This document shows positions 1-5,591 of a DNA stretch of 5,624 nt, in pieces (the stretch's first letter is position 1; every line of letters starts with the position of its first letter). Origin of the DNA: Planctomycetota bacterium. GTDB lineage: Bacteria > Planctomycetota > UBA11346. The notes under the pieces are model-generated. The model had not been told where the DNA came from, searched no databases, and saw only the letters and a program-made list of their open reading frames with translations. Both the position numbers and the translations under genes were made by a program. The stretch spans positions 1 through 5,624 of the forward strand of contig SLQH01000027.1 of the NCBI GenBank assembly GCA_007131555.1. The letters run 5' to 3'.

Positions 1-1
1 C

Positions 2-106
2 AATCTGCTCTACACCGCCGTCACCCGGTCCTCGGGCGGGGTCGTCCTGGCCACCTCGGCCCGGGCCCTGGCGGCTACCCTCGATGGCACCGACAGCCGA
101 CCGTGA
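2..106 (+). CDS. recD: C-terminal fragment of a RecD/UvrD-type DNA helicase (probable exonuclease V alpha subunit)
   Basis: Only the last 34 codons and the TGA stop are in the window; the gene enters from the left. The tail begins NLLYTAVTRSSGGVVLA, which is superfamily 1 helicase motif VI (LYTAVTR plus a hydrophobic strand), and continues with an alanine-rich helix and a short polar end. E. coli RecD ends in the same way, with TAVTRARRR, a beta strand, a helix and a short basic tail, so RecD is the best guess. RecD is the 5'-3' helicase subunit of RecBCD, which processes double-strand breaks; a stand-alone RecD2 or another UvrD-like helicase would look similar here. The motif VI arginine (TR) that contacts ATP is kept, but the usual following Ala-Arg is Ser-Ser. 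Codon use is strongly GC-rich at third positions, as in the genes downstream. Confidence 0.6.
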   Translation, partial: NLLYTAVTRSSGGVVLATSARALAATLDGTDSRP

Positions 107-126
107 CCAGTGGCGACGGGCTGCTT

Positions 127-151
127 CCCCTCTTGGGTTGACGAAAAGGGG
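127..151. other. Hairpin between the helicase gene and glyS
   Basis: CCCCTCTT (127-134) pairs with AAAAGGGG (144-151) in seven of eight positions, with a nine-base loop. It lies 20 bp after the helicase stop and about 50 bp before glyS. No T-run follows on the plus strand, so it is not a standard intrinsic terminator. It could end the upstream transcript weakly or sit in the glyS leader. The loop contains TTGACG, a fair -35 match, but no -10 box is correctly spaced from it. Confidence 0.3.
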
Positions 152-199
152 CACTAGCATCCGCTGCGCACCATGCCGGTGTTCACAGGATGATGAGCC

Positions 200-1927
200 A
201 TGAACGGTGACCATTACCCCACAGACGTCATGCAGAAACTGGTCGCGCTGTGCAAGCGGCGGGGTTTCGTATTCCAGAGTTCGGACATCTACGGGGGCCT
301 CAAGAGCGCCTATGACTATGGTCCCCTGGGGGTTGAACTCAAACGCAACATCATGAACGCCTGGTGGGCGACGATGGTCAACGGCCGCGACGACGTGGTC
401 GGCATCGATGCGGCGATCATCATGAAACCCGATGTCTGGCGGGCCTCGGGGCATGCCGCCGGCTTCGCCGACCCCCTGGTCGACTGTCTGGTGTCCAAGG
501 AACGTTTCCGGGCCGACAAGGCCCCGCGTCCGGCGGTCGGGGAGAACCTGGTCCTTCAGGTCGGCGACGGCAATCGGGCCATCGCCTACGGCGAACAGAT
601 CGCCCAGCGCTTCGGGGTCAGCCTGCAGCGCCAGGGCAACGATCTGCACGGCCTGTACGTGGCTGACGCCCAGAAGGTCGGCTGTCGGCATGACGCCGAC
701 TTCTCCTATCCCTATCGCGGCTATGTCAGCCCCTGCATCGGCTCGCCCTTCCTGTCCGACGAACGTCAGTTCAACCTGATGTTCCGTACCGCCCTGGGGG
801 CCGTCGACCCGATGCAGGATGTCGCCGAGGTGATCAGCAGCCTGACCGAAGCCGACGACCTGGAGGCGGCGGTGCGCGAGCGCTTTGCCCGTCAGGCCCA
901 GGAAGGCCCCCTGGCCGACGCCCTGGCCTCAGGCCAACGTCAGCGCATCATGCGGGCGGTCATCGAACTGGTCACCGGCCCGGCGATGTGCTACCTGCGC
1001 CCCGAGACGGCCCAGGCGATGTTCGTCCAGTTCCGCAACGTCCTCGATGCCACCGGCCTCAAGCCCCCCTTCGGCATCGCCCAGATGGGCAAGAGCTTCC
1101 GCAACGAGATCACCGTCGAGCATTTCATCTTCCGCTCCTGCGAGTTCGAGCAGATGGAGATGGAGTTCTTCTGCCCCCCCGGCAGTCAGGGCGAATGGAT
1201 GACCTATTGGAAGCAGGAGCGCATGACCTGGTGGCAGCGCTTCGCCAACCATCCTGATGATTTCCGTCTGCGCCAGCATGAGGCCGATGAACTGGCCCAT
1301 TACGCCGACGAGTGCTACGATGTGGAATACTACTATCCCTGGGGCTGGGACGAACTCGAAGGCATCGCCTCACGCACCGACCATGACCTCCATCAGCATG
1401 AAGAACATGCCGGAGTCAAGCTGCGCTACACCGACCCCGACACCGTTGATCCCCAGACCGGCAAGAAGCCCTGGAGCTATCGGCCCTTCGTCATCGAGCC
1501 GGCCGCCGGGGCGACCCGGGCGGTGTTGGTCTACCTGCTGGATGCCTACCACGAGGAGACCCGTACCGACGCCAAGGGCAATCCCGTGGTCCGCACCGTC
1601 CTCAAGCTGCATCCACGCCTGGCCCCGATTTCCTGCGCTGTCCTGCCCCTGGTCTCCAACAAGGAGCCCTTTGTGGTGGCCGCCCGCGAACTCCACGAGG
1701 CCTTGCTGGCTGCCGGCCTGCGCAGCCGCTGCGATACCAAGGGTGCCATCGGCAAACGCTACGCCAAGCACGACGAGATCGGCACCCCGCTGTGTCTGAC
1801 CATCGACGGCCAGAGCCTGGAAGACGGTACCGTCACCATCCGCGACCGCGACAGCACCGACCAGGACCGCATCGCCATCGCCGATGCCGTGGCAGAGGTC
1901 AAGCGGAGAATCGCTGGGAAAAGTTGA
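200..1927 (+). CDS. glyS: Glycyl-tRNA synthetase, homodimeric (alpha2) class II type
   Basis: Charges tRNA-Gly with glycine in the cytoplasm, using ATP. The 575-residue protein shows the family layout: N-terminal SSDIYGG...DYGPLGVELKRNI (about 28-51), DVVGIDAAIIMKPDVWRASG (65-84), FNLMF (191-195), YLRPETAQ (265-272), motif 2 FRNEIT...EFEQMEMEFF (300-324), ELEGIASRTDHDL (385-397), motif 3 EPAAGATR (433-440), and a C-terminal anticodon-binding domain from about LHPRLAPI (470) with GKRY...DEIGTP and DGTVTIRDRD. Glutamates 269, 320 and 433 appear to be the three glycine-binding glutamates described for Thermus GlyRS; the spacing of the first two matches exactly. ATG 200 is chosen because AGGA (187-190) lies nine bases upstream and homology starts at once. 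It is longer than the usual 460-510 residues because of extra sequence before FNLMF and about 50 residues at 205-263. Cysteines of the usual zinc site are mostly absent, and motif 2 has Cys314 where Arg is usual. Confidence 0.95.
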   Translation: MNGDHYPTDVMQKLVALCKRRGFVFQSSDIYGGLKSAYDYGPLGVELKRNIMNAWWATMVNGRDDVVGIDAAIIMKPDVWRASGHAAGFADPLVDCLVSKERFRADKAPRPAVGENLVLQVGDGNRAIAYGEQIAQRFGVSLQRQGNDLHGLYVADAQKVGCRHDADFSYPYRGYVSPCIGSPFLSDERQFNLMFRTALGAVDPMQDVAEVISSLTEADDLEAAVRERFARQAQEGPLADALASGQRQRIMRAVIELVTGPAMCYLRPETAQAMFVQFRNVLDATGLKPPFGIAQMGKSFRNEITVEHFIFRSCEFEQMEMEFFCPPGSQGEWMTYWKQERMTWWQRFANHPDDFRLRQHEADELAHYADECYDVEYYYPWGWDELEGIASRTDHDLHQHEEHAGVKLRYTDPDTVDPQTGKKPWSYRPFVIEPAAGATRAVLVYLLDAYHEETRTDAKGNPVVRTVLKLHPRLAPISCAVLPLVSNKEPFVVAARELHEALLAAGLRSRCDTKGAIGKRYAKHDEIGTPLCLTIDGQSLEDGTVTIRDRDSTDQDRIAIADAVAEVKRRIAGKS

Positions 1928-1943
1928 CGGATGAGCGCCTGAC

Positions 1944-2825
1944 TCAGCGCCCGACCATGCGCCCGACCAGTTCCCACACGGCACGATGAGTGGCGTCAAA
2001 GGCTTCGCCGGTAGGGACGATTGAGGGTAGGGTCAGGGTCGGCAGTCCGCCTCGGAAATCGGCTGGAATCGGCACCGCCTCCAGGCCCTGGCGCCGGGCC
2101 AGGGACATGGCCCTGGGTAGATGCCAGGCCGAGGTGACGATGCCCACCTGGCTCCAGCCCTGCTCACGACATAGGGCGGCAAAGGCGGCGATCTCTTCAG
2201 AGGTGTTGCGGGGCTGAGGAAGCATCATGATGGCGTCATCAGCCACCCCCATGCTCCACCACAGGGCCCTGGTCTGGGTCGCCAGATCATCGTCATAGGC
2301 GCGACCACTGGCGACCAGGACAGGGGCCAGACCGGCCTGATGCATGGTCCAGGCCCGGTAGATGCGATCACCGCTGGCAGCAAACTGAGGCCGACCAAAG
2401 GGGTTGTCGGTACTGCCGCCACCGAGCACCAGCACCGCCTCGACCGGAGCGAAGGCCAGGGGATCCTGCTGCGCATAGGGGACCTCCAGCAGGCGCATGA
2501 GGACACCACCAACCACGATATTGCCGGCCACCGTATAGAGGCCAATCACCATGCCCAGGACCCGGACCGCCCACCGTACATCATCACGCATCACCCAACG
2601 CACGGCGATCAGGGCCAGCCACAGCAGCCCAGCCGGCATGATCAGCAGACCGAAGGCCTTCTGGACATCGAACCAGCTGGGCCACCAGACGACGATTCCG
2701 ACCAGGGCCAGCACCGGGATGGCCCAGGCCGCGTACCATGGGGCCATCGACGGCATGAAGTCCCAACGGCGCATCTGCCACCAGATGCTCCATACCAGCA
2801 CGACAATACAGATCGGCCACAGCAT
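1944..2825 (-). CDS. Membrane protein with YdcF/ElyC-like DUF218 domain
   Basis: A 293-residue protein. The first 113 residues hold about four hydrophobic helices (near 2-17, 31-48, 57-78 and 86-110), many with tryptophan. The rest, from about residue 127, is a soluble DUF218 domain: AVLVLGGG (130-137), DRIYRAWTMHQAG (153-165), VLVASG (169-174), PRNTSEEI (205-212) and VTSAWHLPRAMSLARRQGL (230-248), followed by a short tail. E. coli ElyC of this family is linked to envelope integrity and lipid-carrier supply for peptidoglycan; YdcF binds S-adenosylmethionine. The exact reaction is not settled, so no symbol is given. The frame stays open upstream to 3113, but that part lies antisense to conserved aroG codons; ATG 2825 starts straight into the first membrane helix and is preferred. 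No clear Shine-Dalgarno precedes it. The gene converges with glyS (16 bp apart) and diverges from aroG; an inverted repeat covers its start codon. Confidence 0.82.
   Translation of the reverse strand: MLWPICIVVLVWSIWWQMRRWDFMPSMAPWYAAWAIPVLALVGIVVWWPSWFDVQKAFGLLIMPAGLLWLALIAVRWVMRDDVRWAVRVLGMVIGLYTVAGNIVVGGVLMRLLEVPYAQQDPLAFAPVEAVLVLGGGSTDNPFGRPQFAASGDRIYRAWTMHQAGLAPVLVASGRAYDDDLATQTRALWWSMGVADDAIMMLPQPRNTSEEIAAFAALCREQGWSQVGIVTSAWHLPRAMSLARRQGLEAVPIPADFRGGLPTLTLPSIVPTGEAFDATHRAVWELVGRMVGR
1947..1970. repeat. Two tandem 12-bp units at the 3' end of the YdcF-like gene
   Basis: GCGCCCGACCAT (1947-1958) is followed directly by GCGCCCGACCAG (1959-1970); 11 of 12 bases agree. Read on the minus strand this encodes the final LVGRMVGR of the membrane protein, so the repeat is a four-codon duplication at the carboxyl end. 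It keeps the frame and is probably harmless. Confidence 0.7.
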
Positions 2826-2849
2826 GTGATCATGATATGCTGCGCAGCA
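2821..2849. promoter_or_regulatory. Overlapping dyads in the divergent spacer (possible operator)
   Basis: Two inverted repeats adjoin. Positions 2821-2841 form a 21-bp imperfect dyad centred on 2831, with perfect five-base outer arms AGCAT/ATGCT and inner ATCATGAT. Positions 2838-2849 are a perfect 12-bp palindrome, TGCTGCGCAGCA. The first dyad covers the start codon of the YdcF-like gene (2823-2825); the second lies 70 bp before aroG. TATGCT (2836-2841) is a weak -10 match toward aroG with no convincing -35. A repressor bound here could affect both genes, but this is inferred from symmetry and position only. Confidence 0.35.
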
Positions 2850-2867
2850 ATCGGTGCCATGGGCAAG

Positions 2868-2883
2868 GGCACGCAGGCACGCC
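2868..2883. repeat. Tandem 8-bp repeat in the aroG leader
   Basis: GGCACGCA (2868-2875) is followed directly by GGCACGCC (2876-2883). The first unit can also pair with GTGCC at 2854-2858 to form a five-base stem with a nine-base loop, 48 bp before aroG. It may be part of the regulatory region or chance in GC-rich DNA. Confidence 0.35.
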
Positions 2884-2919
2884 TTGTGTACCGCTCCTGG
2901 GATGTAGGGTGTGATCGCC

Positions 2920-3975
2920 ATGATCCATGCCACCGACGACCTGCGCATCGCCACCATCAAGCCCCTGATCCCGCCGGCCATCCTGATGGAGGAGATCCCC
3001 CTGGAGGATGCCGCCAGCGCCACCGTGGCCAGCGCCCGCCAAGCCATCGCCGCCATCCTGGCCGACGAGGATGACCGTCTGGTGGTCATCACCGGCCCCT
3101 GCTCGATCCACAATGTCGAGGCCGCCCAGCGCTATGCCGCCCTGCTGGCTGAGGCCGCCGGACGCCTGGCTGACGACCTGCTCCTGGTGATGCGGGTCTA
3201 TTTCGAGAAGCCCCGGACCACGGTCGGCTGGAAGGGCCTCATCAACGATCCCCATCTCGATGGCAGCTTCGCCATCAATCACGGCCTGCGCCTGGCCCGG
3301 GGCCTGCTGCGCGATCTCAACCGCGACGGCATCCCGGCCGGCTGCGAGTTCCTGGACACCATCACCCCCCAGTTCATCGCCGATCTGGTCAGCTGGGGGG
3401 CCATCGGCGCCCGCACCACGGAAAGCCAGGTCCACCGTGAACTGGCCTCCGGCCTGTCGATGAGCGTCGGCTTCAAGAATGGCACCGGCGGCGACCTCCA
3501 GGTCTGCGTCGATGCCATGCTGGCCGCCCGCCAGCCGCATCATTTCCTGTCGGTGACCAAGCAGGGCCTATCGGCCATCGTCGCCACCAAGGGCAACGAC
3601 TCGACCCATCCCATCCTACGGGGTGGCAATGACGGCCCCAATTTCTCGGCCAGCCATGTCAGCCAGGCGGTCGACGTCCTGCGCCGTCATGCCCTGCCGA
3701 CGACCATCATGATCGACTGCAGCCATGCCAACAGTGGCAAGGACCCCCAGCGCCAGATCGCCGTGGCCGAGGACATCGCCGGCCAGATCGCCCAGGGCCA
3801 ACGGGCCATCGCCGGCGTCATGCTGGAGAGCCATCTCAAGGGCGGCCGTCAAGACACATCGCAGGCCCTGACCTGCCCCGACACCAGCGTCACCGACGCC
3901 TGCCTGGGCTGGGACCAGACCCTGCCGGTGCTGGAGACCCTGGCCCAGGCGGTACGCCAGCGCCGGCGGGGTTGA
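2920..3975 (+). CDS. aroG: 3-deoxy-D-arabino-heptulosonate-7-phosphate (DAHP) synthase, class I alpha, AroG type
   Basis: Catalyses the first step of the shikimate pathway: phosphoenolpyruvate plus erythrose 4-phosphate gives DAHP, the source of Phe, Tyr, Trp and chorismate products. The 351-residue protein aligns almost without gaps to E. coli AroG (350), from DDLRI at residues 6-10 to the basic end. Metal ligands are present: Cys61 in GPCSIH, His269 in DCSHANSGK, Glu303 in ESHLKGG and Asp326 in VTDACLGW. Substrate residues Arg92, Lys97 (EKPRTTVGWKGLINDP), Arg165 (GARTTESQVHRELASG), Lys186 and Arg234 are also kept. The effector pocket resembles the Phe-regulated type (Asp6, Asp7, Asp146, Pro150, Leu179, Phe209, Ser211), so feedback by phenylalanine is inferred. 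ATG 2920 is preferred over the in-frame GTG at 2911 because it reproduces the E. coli N-terminal numbering and has AGGG (2906-2909) ten bases upstream. No leader peptide rich in aromatic codons was found before it. Confidence 0.96.
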   Translation: MIHATDDLRIATIKPLIPPAILMEEIPLEDAASATVASARQAIAAILADEDDRLVVITGPCSIHNVEAAQRYAALLAEAAGRLADDLLLVMRVYFEKPRTTVGWKGLINDPHLDGSFAINHGLRLARGLLRDLNRDGIPAGCEFLDTITPQFIADLVSWGAIGARTTESQVHRELASGLSMSVGFKNGTGGDLQVCVDAMLAARQPHHFLSVTKQGLSAIVATKGNDSTHPILRGGNDGPNFSASHVSQAVDVLRRHALPTTIMIDCSHANSGKDPQRQIAVAEDIAGQIAQGQRAIAGVMLESHLKGGRQDTSQALTCPDTSVTDACLGWDQTLPVLETLAQAVRQRRRG

Positions 3976-3993
3976 GCAAACGACGCAATGTTC

Positions 3994-4016
3994 ATCTCTC
4001 GCCCAAGCGCAGAGAT
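3994..4016 (+). terminator. Hairpin after aroG, possible terminator without T-run
   Basis: ATCTCTCGC (3994-4002) pairs with GCG (4007-4009) and AGAGAT (4011-4016), with loop CCAA and one bulged C at 4010, giving nine base pairs. It begins 18 bp after the aroG stop, where a terminator would be expected. No run of T follows, so it may act as an mRNA 3'-end stabiliser or a Rho-linked pause rather than a true intrinsic terminator. Confidence 0.4.
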
Positions 4017-4158
4017 CGCACCGACGAATTGTTCTCAGCTATAAGACGGCTGAATGTCGTTGATCTGAATGCACGGTCATATCTCGTAACAGATGGCCAA
4101 TCCCCAATGTCCCGAAGCGACTGCAGTAGCACCAAGCACCTGTGAACACCCGCCCATC

Positions 4159-5280
4159 ATGACCAGACGACGACGTTTTCCGGCCGGTGACATCCGCCAT
4201 GAGGCCCGCATCGTGCGTGATATCGGCCCCCTGCGGCGCGATATCTCGGTATGTGTTGGCCCCCAGGCCGGGGTCGGGATGCGCTTGGACAGCTACCTCA
4301 CCGCCGCCTTGATGACCTATAGCCGCAGTCTGGTCAGCGGCTGGATCAGCCGGGGCTATGTGACCTGTGACGGTACCCTGGCCCGGCCAGGGCAACGGGT
4401 TCGGGCCGGAGCGCAGATCCGGCTGGTGATCCCCCATCCGCCGGTCCCCGAGGACCATCAACGCAGTCCGGCTGTGGTCGACATCCTGTATCGCGATGAG
4501 TCGGTCATCGCCTGCGCCAAGCCGGTCGGCCAGCTGTCCCATCCGGCCGGGAAAGTCCTGACCGGCACCGTCCTCAACCAGTTGCAGGAACTCGACCCGG
4601 AGGTCCGCCTGGTCAACCGCATCGACCGTGACACCTCGGGCATCATCCTGGCCTGCACCAGCGCCGAAGATCACGCCCGCCTCTGTCGGGCCATGCGCGC
4701 CGGTCGCTTCGACAAGCGTTATCTGGCCCTCTGCCATGGCTGTCCGCAGCCCCCTCAGGGCTGCTGGGAGCAGGCCATCGCCGACCCTGTCGATGATCGC
4801 ACCATCGCCCGGCGCTGTGCCCCTGAAGGCCAGCCCAGCCGCACCCGCTACCAGGTCATCGAGGATGACGGCCACGGCCGCTATGCCCTGCTGGAACTGA
4901 TCCTGGACACCGGTCGCCAGCATCAGATCCGGGTCCATGCCGCCCATAACGGCCATCCTCTGATCGGCGACTGGGTCTACGGCCAAGCCTGCGTCGAACT
5001 GGAAGGGCAGGCCCTGCATGCCGCCCGTCTGGTCTTCCCCCATCCCCGCAACGGCTCAACAATCACCGTCCAAGCCCCCCTGACCGGCGTCCTGGCTGCA
5101 TTCTGGCAAGAGCTCAAGACCGGTGGCCAGCCAACCCCCCGGCCCCTGCGGGCCAGCGAACGCCGCCGCCTAGGCCTGGTGGACGATCCGACCACCTCAG
5201 CCCTGCCCCACGGCTACCGCCCTCCGACCTGGCTGGACGACGACAGTCTACGAGCCTTGCGCCAGGAGACCGGGGAATGA
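4159..5280 (+). CDS. RluA-family rRNA/tRNA pseudouridine synthase with S4 domain
   Basis: Converts uridine to pseudouridine in structured RNA, in the cytoplasm. With the start at 4159 the protein has 373 residues: an S4 RNA-binding domain (about 41-89, MRLDSYLTAAL...LVSGWISRGYVTCDG), then the catalytic domain with YRDESVIACAKPVGQLSHP (111-129), the active-site loop NRIDRDTSG (153-161, catalytic Asp156), FDKRYLALCHG, GRQHQIRVHAAHNGHPLIGD (252-271) and LHAARLVFPHP. Order and motifs fit RluC/RluD, which modify 23S rRNA, but the target uridine cannot be read from sequence. The usual His of HRLD is Asn here. About 60 residues follow the catalytic fold, ending in an acidic and basic tail of unknown role. 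The frame is open from ATG 4093, but those 22 codons use A- and T-ending codons unlike the rest and have no homology, so 4159 is preferred; neither start has a Shine-Dalgarno. It probably has its own promoter in the 183-bp gap after aroG. Confidence 0.9.
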   Translation: MTRRRRFPAGDIRHEARIVRDIGPLRRDISVCVGPQAGVGMRLDSYLTAALMTYSRSLVSGWISRGYVTCDGTLARPGQRVRAGAQIRLVIPHPPVPEDHQRSPAVVDILYRDESVIACAKPVGQLSHPAGKVLTGTVLNQLQELDPEVRLVNRIDRDTSGIILACTSAEDHARLCRAMRAGRFDKRYLALCHGCPQPPQGCWEQAIADPVDDRTIARRCAPEGQPSRTRYQVIEDDGHGRYALLELILDTGRQHQIRVHAAHNGHPLIGDWVYGQACVELEGQALHAARLVFPHPRNGSTITVQAPLTGVLAAFWQELKTGGQPTPRPLRASERRRLGLVDDPTTSALPHGYRPPTWLDDDSLRALRQETGE

Positions 5281-5512
5281 GGCGTCAATCGCAGTACCCC
5301 CTCGTCGTTTGTACCGGGAATCCGGAAGGCGCTTCAGGATGTCGTGTGGCCCACATAAAGATTCTGTTCGACGAGCATTGTGCCTGAAAGAACCTCTCGC
5401 AAAGATCGCCAAGAACCCAAAGCCCTGCGGACGACGGAAAAGAAACCAAGAAGGCAGCCTCCTGGCTTTCCTGCCCTCTAACAGCGCACCGTCGGGTCGA
5501 TCATTTCTCTCA
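5281..5512. other. Gene-poor region of altered composition; 3' exon side of the intron
   Basis: No convincing gene is visible. The stretch is richer in A and T than the five genes. Both strands are open for long runs: plus 5309-5521 from an ATG, and minus 5511-5248 without a start. In neither case are third positions GC-rich as in the real genes, and I recognise no protein motif. Nested inverted repeats occur: TTCAGG (5333-5338) with CCTGAA (5383-5388), GTCG (5341-5344) with CGAC (5369-5372), and TGTG/CACA around 5345-5355. CTCGTCG (5301-5307) pairs alternatively with CGACGAG (5369-5375). On the minus strand this is the sequence immediately downstream of the group II intron. Confidence 0.5.
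5436..5475 (-). terminator. Terminator-like hairpin with T-rich tail on the minus strand
   Basis: Read on the minus strand, GGCAG (5475-5471) pairs with CTGCC (5457-5453). Inside, CC and GG flank an AGGA loop, with a GAAAG bulge on one side. The sequence that follows, TTCTTGGTTTCTTTT (5452-5438), is T-rich but interrupted. It would end transcripts coming leftward out of the intron and keep them from running antisense into the pseudouridine synthase gene. The bulge and broken T-run make it weaker than a standard terminator. Confidence 0.4.
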
Positions 5513-5556
5513 GTAGAGTAGGGATGGCGCGGTCCACACCGTCGCCATCCCCCTCC
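5513..5556 (-). ncRNA. Group II intron domain VI with branch-point adenosine
   Basis: On the minus strand, GGGATGGCG (5551-5543) pairs perfectly with CGCCATCCC (5529-5521), topped by CGG/CCG (5541-5539 with 5532-5530), one unpaired A (5542) and loop TGTGGA. Below, G5552-U5520, G5553-C5518, A5554-U5517, G5555-C5516 and G5556-U5515 continue the helix and leave A5519 bulged. That A is the seventh base from the predicted 3' end, the standard place for the branch-point nucleophile that forms the lariat. The 3' splice site is therefore placed between 5513 and 5512. Confidence 0.82.
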
Positions 5557-5558
5557 TC

Positions 5559-5591
5559 AAACCGGACATGCAGATTTCCCGCATCCGGCTT
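5559..5591 (-). ncRNA. Group II intron domain V (catalytic hairpin)
   Basis: On the minus strand the sequence from 5591 begins AAGCCGGATGCGGG, passes a GAAA-like loop and ends GCATGTCCGGTTT. The lower stem pairs 5591-5584 with 5559-5566 (eight pairs, one G-U). A two-base bulge (5567-5568) follows, and the upper stem pairs 5583-5579 with 5569-5573. The catalytic triad AGC is at 5590-5588 and pairs with GUU (5562-5560). This is the most conserved part of group II introns and binds the active-site metal ions. It is 33 nt, one short of the common 34, because the upper stem ends in GAAAU or a closing G-U pair. Confidence 0.88.

Noticed and set aside
138..160. TTGACG and TAGCAT as a glyS promoter
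   Set aside because: The spacing is only 11 bp, too short for a standard sigma-70 promoter, and the sigma-54 pattern does not fit.
1935..1950. GCGC/GCGC dyad at the convergent junction of glyS and the YdcF-like gene, as a two-way terminator
   Set aside because: Only four G-C pairs with an eight-base loop and no T-run on either strand.
2832..2933. Leader peptide attenuator before aroG (frame beginning ATG 2832)
   Set aside because: The short frame has no cluster of Phe, Tyr or Trp codons and no terminator/antiterminator pair follows.
2826..3113. Upstream extension of the minus-strand YdcF-like gene (up to 389 residues)
   Set aside because: It would lie antisense to 194 bp of conserved aroG coding sequence, its residues are Ala/Ser/Arg-rich shadow sequence, and ATG 2825 leads straight into the first membrane helix.
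4039..5043. Long minus-strand open frame (334 residues) opposite the pseudouridine synthase gene
   Set aside because: Antisense shadow of a clearly conserved gene; its residues are Gly/Ala/Asp-rich and show no family motif.
5476..5520. Integron attC site next to the intron (TCTAAC near 5478-5483)
   Set aside because: The core does not match RYYYAAC, and no paired GTTRRRY core is found at a suitable distance.
5309..5521. Plus-strand 70-residue open frame after the pseudouridine synthase
   Set aside because: No ribosome-binding site or recognised motif, third positions unlike the real genes, and it runs across the intron 3' splice site on the opposite strand.
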